Shown piece by piece: positions 33,578-40,457 of a stretch of 40,746 nucleotides of DNA. The DNA is from UBA5336 sp038526245 (lineage in GTDB: Bacteria; Pseudomonadota; Alphaproteobacteria; Caulobacterales; Hyphomonadaceae), in NCBI GenBank assembly GCA_038526245.1, contig JBCBGZ010000023.1:1-40746 (forward strand). Reading direction: 5' to 3'. The number at the start of each line of letters is the position of its first letter. Position 1 is the stretch's first letter. Position numbers and translations under genes: made by a program. Under the pieces are notes generated by a model. It saw only the letters and a program-made list of their open reading frames with translations. It ran no database searches and was not told where the DNA came from.

Positions 33578-34477
33578 ATGGACCGACTGGATGCGATGCG
33601 CCTGTTTATCCGGGTGGCGGATGCCGGGAGCTTTTCAAAGGCCGCGAGCGATATGGGCATTGGCCAGCCGACCGTGTCGCGCCGTATTCAGGATCTTGAG
33701 CACCGACTCGGCGCTGAGTTGTTCCAGCGCACCACGCGCGCTCTGAACATGACCGAGGCCGGTCAGAAATTCTACGAGCGTGCCGGCGTAATCCTTGCGG
33801 AATTTGACGATGCCGAAGCCGAGGCGCGAGGGCTCGACCACGAACCAGTGGGACTCTTGCGGATCTCGGCGGCCAATTCCCTGGCGCGCCGGCTGATTGC
33901 ACCGCAGATCGCCACCTTTCTGGACCTCTACCCTCACATCAAATGCGATGTGATTGCGGAAGACACGCTCACGGATCTTGTGGAGGAAGGCGTCGACCTG
34001 GCATTCAGGCTGGGAGACCTGGCCGACAGCCGCCTCATGGCGAAGCGTATGGGCGCCGTCCAGCGTTTGGTCTGGGCCAGCCCTGCCTTTTTGGAAAAGC
34101 ACGGGACCCCGGAGTCGCCAGAAGCGCTTGCGAGCTTGCCGGGGCTCATCTTTCGCCAATCACCTTCATCCAAAGAGTGGACTTTGGCCCGGGGCGATGA
34201 GCAAACGACCATTCAGGTTGATGGTCGCTTATCAGCCTCATCGGGTGAGGTACTGCTCCAGGGTGCGCTCGATGGACTTGGCGTGTTCTATGCGCCGGAC
34301 TGGTTGGTTTGCCGTGACGCAATGGAAGGCAAACTGGTGCGTGTTCTGCCCGAATGGACCGGCACGCCATTGCCAGTGAATGCCGTCTGGACGAGTGGAA
34401 AACTGCGCGGAAAAGCGAAACTGTTTGCCGAGCATATGGCCGACTGCCTGCGGTTCACAGAACCGCTTTGCGGCTAG
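33578..34477 (+). CDS. LysR family transcriptional regulator
   Basis: The product has 299 residues, with GGAG upstream of ATG 33578. The winged helix-turn-helix is at residues 1-60 (RLDAMRLFIRVADAGSFSKAASDMGIGQPTVSRRIQDLEHRLGAELFQRTTR), the typical LysR pattern. The effector-binding domain follows (GLLRISAANSLARRLIAPQIATF onward), close to the CrgA/PA0477-like subgroup. LysR regulators commonly control a neighbouring divergent gene, but here the neighbour to the left runs in the same direction and the sugar transferase converges, so the target is not obvious. Confidence 0.93.
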   Translation: MDRLDAMRLFIRVADAGSFSKAASDMGIGQPTVSRRIQDLEHRLGAELFQRTTRALNMTEAGQKFYERAGVILAEFDDAEAEARGLDHEPVGLLRISAANSLARRLIAPQIATFLDLYPHIKCDVIAEDTLTDLVEEGVDLAFRLGDLADSRLMAKRMGAVQRLVWASPAFLEKHGTPESPEALASLPGLIFRQSPSSKEWTLARGDEQTTIQVDGRLSASSGEVLLQGALDGLGVFYAPDWLVCRDAMEGKLVRVLPEWTGTPLPVNAVWTSGKLRGKAKLFAEHMADCLRFTEPLCG

Positions 34478-34502
34478 CGTTTCCGGGTGCAGTACGATTT
34501 AA

Positions 34503-35303
34503 TCAGTATGCGCCGCGCTTAAGAAGTACGGCCGGGATCGCTTTCACCAGGATGTAGAGATCCAGGAAAACAGAGCGCCGCTGGGCATAGTCCACGTCGA
34601 GGGCTACGCGGGCCGCGTAGGTTGTATCGTTCCGCCCACTGATCTGCCAAAGTCCGAGTACGCCGGGTCGCACGGAGTCGTAATACTCAATGTCCCGTCC
34701 ATAGCGGCGGACTTCGTCCTTCACGATCGGGCGTGGACCAACAACAGACATGTCTCCGCGGATGATATTCCAGAGTTGCGGAAGCTCATCCAGGCTGGTG
34801 CGGCGCAACAGTCCGCCACGGCGGGTGATCCGTGGATCATCTTTGAGTTTCTGGTTTTCTTCCCATTCGCGGCGCGCATCTGGATTGCTTGCGAGAAGCT
34901 TGTCCAGTTGCTCCTGGGCATCCACCACCATGGTGCGGAACTTGTAGCAGGTGAACTCTTTGCCGTCTTTGCCCCGGCGGGTCTGCTTGAACAGGATCGG
35001 GCCTTTATCATCGTTGCGGATCATGATCGCCAGACCAATAAGGGCGGGCATCAGGAACAGCGCAAGCGGGATAGCAAGCAGCAAGTCCATCACACGCTTT
35101 AGCGTATCGGAAGGGCGCCGGCCCTTGCGGTGTTCGCCCGATGTGGCGCGGTCACTCGCAGCGTTCAAAGGCAGAGCATCTTCGTCGTGGGCGACGGAGG
35201 CGTGTGCTGTATTCTCAGAGAGCATGAGGCTCGATCCCAGTCCCGATTCAATCCGTTTGGCATCTTCCCAAACAAGAACCGCGCCAGTTTCCTCGTTACG
35301 CAC
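34503..35303 (-). CDS. Priming sugar transferase (WbaP/ExoY/HfsE family)
   Basis: The product has 266 residues from GTG 35303, which has AAGGGGA five bases upstream; ATG 35225 is an alternative. A poorly conserved N terminus is followed by one membrane segment (about 71-95) and the catalytic domain: PILFKQTRRGKDGKEFTCYKFRTM, RRTSLDELPQLWNI, DMSVVGPRPI and VRPGVLGLWQISGR. These are the hallmarks of enzymes that transfer a sugar-1-phosphate to undecaprenyl phosphate, the first step of repeat-unit synthesis. The left polysaccharide locus shows no priming enzyme within this window, and this gene sits just downstream of the holdfast-anchor operon, so it may prime holdfast or exopolysaccharide synthesis. 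It is separated from hfaD by a terminator. Confidence 0.93.
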   Translation of the reverse strand: MRNEETGAVLVWEDAKRIESGLGSSLMLSENTAHASVAHDEDALPLNAASDRATSGEHRKGRRPSDTLKRVMDLLLAIPLALFLMPALIGLAIMIRNDDKGPILFKQTRRGKDGKEFTCYKFRTMVVDAQEQLDKLLASNPDARREWEENQKLKDDPRITRRGGLLRRTSLDELPQLWNIIRGDMSVVGPRPIVKDEVRRYGRDIEYYDSVRPGVLGLWQISGRNDTTYAARVALDVDYAQRRSVFLDLYILVKAIPAVLLKRGAY

Positions 35304-35591
35304 ACCAGTCCCCTTTAATCGGCATTTGCCTGCCCGGACCGGTCGGGCCGAAAGCCCATTCCCCAAGGCGCAGGACGCGCCCCGAACCCAGTGCCGATGC
35401 ATGCAATTCGCTGCACACCGAAGCCGTGATTACCGTGCGGTTAATACATGCCGGGCTGGCCAATACGAGGCCTTTCCCTTCGTGGGGGAATTTCCGTCAG
35501 CATTCGGTCACAACTGCCCCTGATGCGTGCATTGGCGCGGATTGGTGCCCATCGATTATGCGATTTTTGAGCTATATGGTGCCCAGATCGG
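35304..35591 (-). promoter_or_regulatory. Upstream region of the priming transferase gene
   Basis: No gene is seen between the hfaD terminator and the transferase start. The region should carry its promoter. Nothing matches sigma-54 or RpoH patterns, and no clear sigma-70 pair was found; the segment around 35555-35580 is AT-richer. Confidence 0.3.
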
Positions 35592-35621
35592 AAAAGCCCC
35601 CGGCGCGCGGGCCGAGGGCTT
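35592..35621 (-). terminator. Intrinsic terminator after hfaD
   Basis: On the minus strand an 11-bp stem (35594-35604 with 35611-35621, one wobble pair) with a 6-base loop is followed by TTTT. It lies 60 bases after the hfaD stop codon and ends the hfaABD transcript. Confidence 0.85.
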
Positions 35622-35680
35622 CCGAGGAGGTGCGATTGAAACGAGGGGGATTGCACCTCCCACAAGGGCCACCACGAGGT

Positions 35681-36949
35681 TTAGTGGCCGCTTGACTGGT
35701 ATGTGGCCGCATTGCCGATCGCCGTCGCCGAGCCGATAACGCTCCCGGCCTGACCAACCTGCATTGAGCCGGTTGCGGTGATGTTGGCGGCATTGAATTG
35801 TGTGGTCGCGCCGGACAGAGATGCCTGCCCGCATGTGATGCACAGGCTCGCCGTCGCGGTGTTCCCGATCGCGACGGAAGAAAGTTGCGCCACGCCGCCA
35901 TTCATGGAGTTGCCAGTGAACCGCGCTTGGGACGTCACGTCGGCAAAGTTGGACTGGATCCCGTAGAGCGCCGTGTCCGATCCGAGATTTGTCACCGCGG
36001 CGGAGTTGCCGACGCCGTAGGCCGACACCGCTGCATGCTCAGTGACTTCGCCCAGTTCAACAAACGAGCGGGCCAGCACTTCGCTTTCATTGCCCTGGTA
36101 GAGCTCTGAGCCTTCGCGTCCAAGAGATGCGTACCCGAACTCATTGTTCAGGAGGTAGGAGTTGCCGGCTGCGGTCGTGGCGACGATGGCTGTGCCAGCG
36201 CTGCCCATGTCGATATCGGCATAGCCTTCAATCTTTTCACCGGCGGCTGTCGTCTGCACGGCGCCCTGGATGGCCGTTGTTGTGTATCCGGTGGAGTTGA
36301 TGGTATTTCCACCCGCAGTGGTGGCAAATGCTGCCACGCCGGTGCTGTCTGCCACGTCCGCCAACGTTTTGGCTTTCACGGAGCCTTCCGAAGCCTGGGT
36401 CTGGAAGGCCTTGTTGTCTCCGAACTCGCCGCTGGTCGTCGCGACATTGGCGATGCCAGTCGTTGACGCGGAGACGTTTGTTGCGCTTGCGAGGTCAATC
36501 AGGGACTTCGCCGTGACATCGCCCGTCATCGTTTGATGGGATTGAGCTAGGCTGTTGCCCATCCAGGTGCCCGCCGTTGAGGCGTTACCATAGGCTGTGG
36601 CGGCCGTGAGGGCTGTGCCTTGGACGGTCTCGCCATCCAGACGCGCCGCCGCTTCGACAGATCCATGCATGGCTTGGACTGCATCATAATCGAGGTCTCC
36701 GGATTTAATCAGGCCCGCGGCCGTGTTGCCTACAGTTGTGGCGCTGGCAGCCGCATCGGTGGCCGAGTGGTCTATCTTGACGTCCATGGACGACCAGAGG
36801 TCGCCGGTCTGGATCTGGTCAATAACAATACGTGACTGGGGACCCTGCCCACCGGCGCATGGGTCGCAAGCGTCCTGGGCCTGTGCAGCGCCGGAGAAAA
36901 GGAGGGCAGCCGCGCCAGTTCCTGCAAGGATTTTCATGGTGATGGACAT
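35681..36949 (-). CDS. hfaD: Holdfast attachment protein HfaD (repeat-rich outer-surface adhesin)
   Basis: The product has 422 residues and starts at ATG 36949 behind GGAGGA. A signal peptide ends near AQA at residue 24. The rest is low-complexity, rich in A/T/S/G, and built of eight units of about 48 residues, each with a central (S/T)A-x-x-GN-(T/S/A)-A type motif. The key asparagines are at 75, 122, 168, 215, 263, 315, 363 and 413. A second recurring motif is VTAKSLIDLAS / VKAKTLADVAD / VLARSFVELGE. Two CxxC pairs, C28-C31 and C370-C373, are the only cysteines seen. In Caulobacter HfaD is a surface protein that with HfaA anchors the polysaccharide holdfast to the cell. The name is given by gene order, size and composition. 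Confidence 0.82.
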   Translation of the reverse strand: MSITMKILAGTGAAALLFSGAAQAQDACDPCAGGQGPQSRIVIDQIQTGDLWSSMDVKIDHSATDAAASATTVGNTAAGLIKSGDLDYDAVQAMHGSVEAAARLDGETVQGTALTAATAYGNASTAGTWMGNSLAQSHQTMTGDVTAKSLIDLASATNVSASTTGIANVATTSGEFGDNKAFQTQASEGSVKAKTLADVADSTGVAAFATTAGGNTINSTGYTTTAIQGAVQTTAAGEKIEGYADIDMGSAGTAIVATTAAGNSYLLNNEFGYASLGREGSELYQGNESEVLARSFVELGEVTEHAAVSAYGVGNSAAVTNLGSDTALYGIQSNFADVTSQARFTGNSMNGGVAQLSSVAIGNTATASLCITCGQASLSGATTQFNAANITATGSMQVGQAGSVIGSATAIGNAATYQSSGH

Positions 36950-36979
36950 GGAAGTGTCCTCCTTCTCTGGGATTGGGGC

Positions 36980-37981
36980 CTAGCTGCGACCGCGCAGTTC
37001 AGGCTCGCGACGGTCGTTCCACCGGCTGACGGACCCGCGGGAGTTGGCGTTGTTCTCTTCCAGCGTGTTGTACACGGGGCGGAAGTCGCCCGTGATGCCG
37101 TTGGTCGAGGCGATCGCCTGCACGTCGTCGCAGACTTCAGCGCCAGGCGCGCCGTAAAGGTTTGCCATCATCTCGAGCACAGCCCGCTCCACGGTGGAAC
37201 GTACGGCCAGTTGAATTGGCTCCTGGGCGCGTTCGCCGACGCCGATGTCGAAGACGTTGCCATTGGCGAAGTCGAAGACGCCCGCGGACAGTTCGCGGCC
37301 GATGATCTGCTTCTGGTAAGAGATCACGTCGACCACTTCGAGGCTTTCGGTTTCAACCATGCGCAGGTCGAGCGCAACGTTGATGACGAAGGCTTTCGCG
37401 CCGAGGCGGCCTTTTGTGTCTGTCGCGTCCAGGTCTCCGGCGAAGGCGTCTGCGCCCACAGAGCGGATGTTGTAGTTCAGCTCTGTGATGCCGCCGACGA
37501 TGTAGTAGTCCGAGCCCGGAATGGAGCCCGCCATGATCTCACGGAACTGCGCATTGCTGGCGTCTTCTCCGATCAGACGGTTATTGGCGTATTTCAGCTC
37601 CAGTTCGGATACGGACGTATCGAACCGCTCCACAAGGCGAGCACCGGCTTTTGCTAGGGCGGAGATCGCCATCAGGGATGCGCCCTGCGTGACGCGGCGA
37701 CCGCCTTCAATGTCTGCTTTGCCCGTATAGTCGAGGATGCGGCCAACGGCGATGCGAGGCGCTGTGATGCGGTTGGCACGGGAATAGTGACCCATGCAGA
37801 CCAGCGCTTCGGAGTAAGGCGTTGGGTTTGCCGTAACCGGGGCATTGCCGATGGGCGACGCATAGAGGCCGTCCTGGCCTGCCAGCGGAGAAACGCACCC
37901 GGTAAGAGCCATGGCGCCAGCGAGGGCAGCAGCCGAAGCTTTCAGGCGTCGGGCGCTGGAAGAGAAAATGGACTTAGTCAT
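36980..37981 (-). CDS. hfaB: Holdfast attachment lipoprotein HfaB (CsgG-like)
   Basis: The product has 333 residues. The signal ends in lipobox LTGC with C29, so it is a lipoprotein. The body matches the CsgG/HfaB secretion family: PRIAVGRILDYTGK, YYIVGGITELNYNIRS, AKAFVINVALDLRMVETESLEVVDVISYQKQIIGRE and PIQLAVRSTVERAVLEMM. CsgG-type proteins form outer-membrane pores for amyloid subunits; in Caulobacter HfaB is needed for HfaA and HfaD to reach the surface. Its ATG lies within the end of hfaA (8-base overlap), and hfaD starts 30 bases after its stop. Confidence 0.92.
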   Translation of the reverse strand: MTKSIFSSSARRLKASAAALAGAMALTGCVSPLAGQDGLYASPIGNAPVTANPTPYSEALVCMGHYSRANRITAPRIAVGRILDYTGKADIEGGRRVTQGASLMAISALAKAGARLVERFDTSVSELELKYANNRLIGEDASNAQFREIMAGSIPGSDYYIVGGITELNYNIRSVGADAFAGDLDATDTKGRLGAKAFVINVALDLRMVETESLEVVDVISYQKQIIGRELSAGVFDFANGNVFDIGVGERAQEPIQLAVRSTVERAVLEMMANLYGAPGAEVCDDVQAIASTNGITGDFRPVYNTLEENNANSRGSVSRWNDRREPELRGRS

Positions 37982-38393
37982 TGAGGTCGAGCTCCCCGTT
38001 CAGCGAAGCCGTCTGGTCGCCATTGTTGATCTGTGTCGAGTCGATGATGATCGTGTTGTACGACCCGTTGGTGATGACATTGAGCTGGTTGCCGATGGCG
38101 GTGCCGGTTGAGCCCAGCAGGCCTGTTGCGCCGGCCGTCTGTCCCCAGCCCGTGTTGAGGCCGAGGCCAAGACCGGTGCCGCCCTCGATCAATCCGTTGA
38201 CGACGACGCGGTTGCCGTTGGCGTCGCGCGATCCCGCATCGAAAGGCCGGTTCTCCTGGCCGTATCCGTATCCGTAAGGACGTTCGAATTCGCTGAGGTA
38301 GCCGGCTTCCTGGGCGCTGGCCTGGGAAGGGGCGGCGCTGACAACGAGACCCAGTATGGTCCCGGTCAGAAGAGTTCCCTTAGTAACGTTCAT
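37974..38393 (-). CDS. hfaA: Holdfast attachment protein HfaA (curlin-like)
   Basis: The product has 139 residues. I start it at ATG 38393 (GGGGAT upstream), which begins a signal peptide ending near ASAQ at residue 28. A tyrosine/glycine-rich stretch (RPYGYGYGQENRPFD) is followed by SRDANGNRVVVNGLIEGG, a block characteristic of HfaA, and a C-terminal N/Q-rich segment (IGNQLNVITNGSYNTIII, INNGDQTASLNG) resembling amyloid-forming curlin repeats. HfaA is exported through HfaB and polymerises on the surface to tether the holdfast. It is the first gene of the operon, preceded by a sigma-54-type promoter. Confidence 0.88.
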   Translation of the reverse strand: MNVTKGTLLTGTILGLVVSAAPSQASAQEAGYLSEFERPYGYGYGQENRPFDAGSRDANGNRVVVNGLIEGGTGLGLGLNTGWGQTAGATGLLGSTGTAIGNQLNVITNGSYNTIIIDSTQINNGDQTASLNGELDLND

Positions 38394-38399
38394 GAGCTG

Positions 38400-38433
38400 A
38401 TCCCCGCTCGCTTCAAGTTTCGAAACGGGGGAT
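38400..38433 (-). promoter_or_regulatory. Potential hairpin masking the hfaA ribosome binding site
   Basis: On the minus strand ATCCCC (from 38428-38433) pairs with GGGGAT (from 38400-38405), the hfaA ribosome binding site. Between them lies the perfect 10-base palindrome GTTTCGAAAC (38417-38426). A transcript starting at the sigma-54 site would lack the 5' arm. Confidence 0.4.
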
Positions 38434-38450
38434 TGCAACGGGTGTGCCAG
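38434..38450 (-). promoter_or_regulatory. Sigma-54 (RpoN) promoter of hfaABD
   Basis: On the minus strand CTGGCAC-ACCCG-TTGCA matches the -24/-12 consensus YTGGCAC-N5-TTGCW at every core base and in spacing. The predicted transcription start is near 38423, giving a leader of about 30 bases before ATG 38393. Confidence 0.75.
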
Positions 38451-38470
38451 TTTTCCCCTGCTGGGGTCAG

Positions 38471-38483
38471 GCCTTGTTAAGGC
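38471..38483. promoter_or_regulatory. Inverted repeat upstream of the hfaA -24 element
   Basis: GCCTT-GTT-AAGGC is a perfect repeat with 5-base arms about 20 bases upstream of the sigma-54 -24 box. It could be an activator or operator site. GANTC sites lie at 38497-38501 and 38630-38634. Confidence 0.3.
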
Positions 38484-38658
38484 TCCCTTGTGCGGGGAAT
38501 CGATTGGTGGGCAACCGGATTGCGCGTTTCAGAGTGTTCTTTGTTCCAGATTGGGCCATGTCCTGGTTAATGGCTGTGCTGTTAGCGGCGCGGCGAAAAA
38601 ACCGCCTATATAGAGAGCGGGACGGCTCTGAATCGGGCCGCATTAGAAGGACCCATCC

Positions 38659-39327
38659 GTGTCGTCAGATCCAGCGCCATCTTCGCCTGCACCTTTTTTC
38701 AATGCGCCGGCGGGGGTTGTGGGCCTTTGCGGGCTGCTGATCGCGGCCCATGGCCTGCGCATGATCATCCCCTATGGCTGGCAGAATGAGGCCTTCTACT
38801 GGCTCGCTCTTATCCCTGAACGGTTGAACCTGATGGTTAATGGCGGTGGCCAGGATGCCTATGGTCCACTCAGCCTGCTCGCAGCGGTGTTCGGCCATGT
38901 CACACTCCATGGCGACTGGATGCATGTGCTCCTGAACACCGGAATGTTGTTAACATTGGGCACGCCTGTGGCGCGTCGTCAGGGGCTTGCGAAGTTCCTG
39001 ATCATCTTTCTTGTGGCGAGCGCTGCCGGTGCTGCGGTCTATTTTGCCCTGCGGTTGCCCGATGGTGCCCCTGCGATCGGCGCTTCGGGCGGCGTCTCCG
39101 GAATATTGGCAGCCGCGTTCCTTATAATGGCGGGGCCTCGCGCGGGTTGGCCGGAGATGGTGTCGCGTTCATTCCTTCAGACAAGCTTGGCCTTTCTCGC
39201 GCTCAATTTGATTATCTGGTTTGCTGGGCCAAGCCTCTTTGGAGCCGCCATTGCCTGGGATGCGCACATCGGTGGTTATGTGGGCGGCGCTTTAATGATG
39301 GCTGCGTTCTCGGGGCGTAGCCATTAG
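38659..39327 (+). CDS. Rhomboid family intramembrane serine protease
   Basis: The product has 222 residues from GTG 38659, with AAGGA upstream. Six membrane segments are recognisable. The catalytic serine is in GASGGVSG (S143) and the partner histidine in WDAHIGGYVGG (H203). The conserved HGDWMHVLLNTGML block in the second membrane region supplies the H/N that stabilise the oxyanion. It cleaves substrates within or next to the inner membrane; the substrate is unknown. It is divergent from hfaA across 265 bases. A TATATA at 38607-38612 could be its -10 element, but no good -35 was found. Confidence 0.92.
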   Translation: MSSDPAPSSPAPFFNAPAGVVGLCGLLIAAHGLRMIIPYGWQNEAFYWLALIPERLNLMVNGGGQDAYGPLSLLAAVFGHVTLHGDWMHVLLNTGMLLTLGTPVARRQGLAKFLIIFLVASAAGAAVYFALRLPDGAPAIGASGGVSGILAAAFLIMAGPRAGWPEMVSRSFLQTSLAFLALNLIIWFAGPSLFGAAIAWDAHIGGYVGGALMMAAFSGRSH

Positions 39328-39412
39328 GCGGCCCCTTAAGAGACAGTGGATCGTGTGATAAGCTACTTAAAAGCAAGGCCTCAAAAAGAGGCGTCAACGC
39401 GGGAGGGAGCCG

Positions 39413-39841
39413 ATGATCATAGAACAGATATTGCGGGAGAAGGGGCGCAACGTCACCACCGTGCCAGATACCGCTTCACTCCACGCCGTTGCTCGAATCC
39501 TCGATGAGGCGCGAATCGGCGCCGTGGTTGCCGTTTCGGACTCGGGTCAGGTCGCGGGCGTGCTGTCGGAGCGCGATGTCGTGCGCCAGGTCGCCCGCAA
39601 TGGCTCCGCTGGCCTGGAGATGAGTGTTGCCGACGTCATGACCCGCGATGTCATTACGGCGACACCTCAGGATACTTTGGATTCGTGTCTGTCCACGATG
39701 ACGGACCGCAGGATACGCCACCTGCCTATTCTCAATGGTGGCGCACTGGATGGGCTGGTCTCCATAGGAGATCTGGTGAAATGGAAAATTGCAGAAACCG
39801 AAGCAGAGGCTGAGTCGCTGAAATCCTACCTGGCGTCTTGA
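39413..39841 (+). CDS. CBS-domain protein
   Basis: The product has 142 residues behind a strong GGGAGGGAG. It consists of a tandem CBS pair: the first at about 14-68 (RIGAVVAVSDSGQVAGVLSERDVVRQV), the second at about 74-132 (VMTRDVITATPQDTLDSCLSTM, RRIRHLPILNGGALDGLVSIGDLVKWK). Such Bateman modules bind adenine nucleotides and act as sensors. No fused effector domain is present. A small stem GCCTC-AAAAA-GAGGC precedes it near 39380. It is the last gene before the rRNA operon. Confidence 0.9.
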   Translation: MIIEQILREKGRNVTTVPDTASLHAVARILDEARIGAVVAVSDSGQVAGVLSERDVVRQVARNGSAGLEMSVADVMTRDVITATPQDTLDSCLSTMTDRRIRHLPILNGGALDGLVSIGDLVKWKIAETEAEAESLKSYLAS

Positions 39842-39930
39842 TGCGGTCTGCGCAAACGTCTCCGCGCATCAGAAGCCTGTGGAAATCTCATTTCAGGTGA
39901 AGTTTTTTGCATTTTCGACGCAAAAAGGGC

Positions 39931-39960
39931 TTGCGCGAACCGGCAAATCCAAACTATATA
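39931..39960 (+). promoter_or_regulatory. rRNA promoter P1
   Basis: TTGCGC at 39931-39936 and TATATA at 39955-39960 (or CTATAT one base earlier) are separated by 17-18 bases. AT-rich sequence lies just upstream (39900-39926), as in UP-element-assisted rRNA promoters. Confidence 0.6.
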
Positions 39961-40090
39961 CGTCGCCTCACCGGAAACGCCTGAGACTGTCCGGGCCGAG
40001 TTAATCGGCGCCGCACGGGAGTTTTTGTGTCTCAAAATTCAGTCCGCTGGTTGGTAAATCAGCTTTCTGCAGAGAGCGCAAAAAAGGGTG

Positions 40091-40119
40091 TTGACGGGGG
40101 AAACTGCGGCCCATATAAG
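40091..40119 (+). promoter_or_regulatory. rRNA promoter P2
   Basis: TTGACG at 40091-40096 and TATAAG at 40114-40119 are separated by exactly 17 bases. This is a strong sigma-70-type pair of the form usual for alphaproteobacterial rRNA operons, with A-rich sequence just upstream. Confidence 0.8.
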
Positions 40120-40457
40120 CCGCGACTTCGCCGGGACGGAAACACGGTTTTCGGAGCGGCAACGGAGCCTCGGTTCCAGCTGTTTGACATTGTAAGAGAT
40201 TGGAAGAGAAACGCAGGCGGCGTGATTGCCTGCGGACCCAAAAGCCCCTCGGGGCCGGGTCCACACGATCACGACGGATGCGTTTCAGGAAACTCCTTTA
40301 TCGCTTCGCGAGAGCTGAACCCTCTCGCGTGAGTGTCGAAGGCTGCGGGCTTGCCTGTGGCTGGAGAAAAAGGGGTTCCCGTCAAAGAACGCAAACTTAT
40401 GCTTTATAGCAATCGAGTGCCCTGGATTTTCCTCCAGGGTCCAACGTCGGATCAACT
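40120..40457 (+). other. Transcribed leader of the rRNA operon
   Basis: The 338-base leader contains the block TTTGACATTGTAAGAG near 40183, followed by GGAAGAGAAACGCAGGCGGC, typical of alphaproteobacterial pre-16S leaders and probably part of the antitermination (boxA-like) region. Two strong hairpins follow: CGCAGGC/GCCTGCG (40212-40234), and GGACCC/GGGTCC around GCCCC-TC-GGGGC (40234-40262). No gene is seen. Confidence 0.65.

Noticed and set aside
39903..39926. Hairpin TTTTTGC/GCAAAAA as a terminator of the CBS gene
   Set aside because: The stem is almost all A-T, there is no T-tract after it, and it sits where an AT-rich upstream element of the rRNA promoter is expected.
40184..40189. TTGACA as a third rRNA promoter
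   Set aside because: No -10 element lies 16-18 bases downstream, and the block is part of the conserved pre-16S leader.
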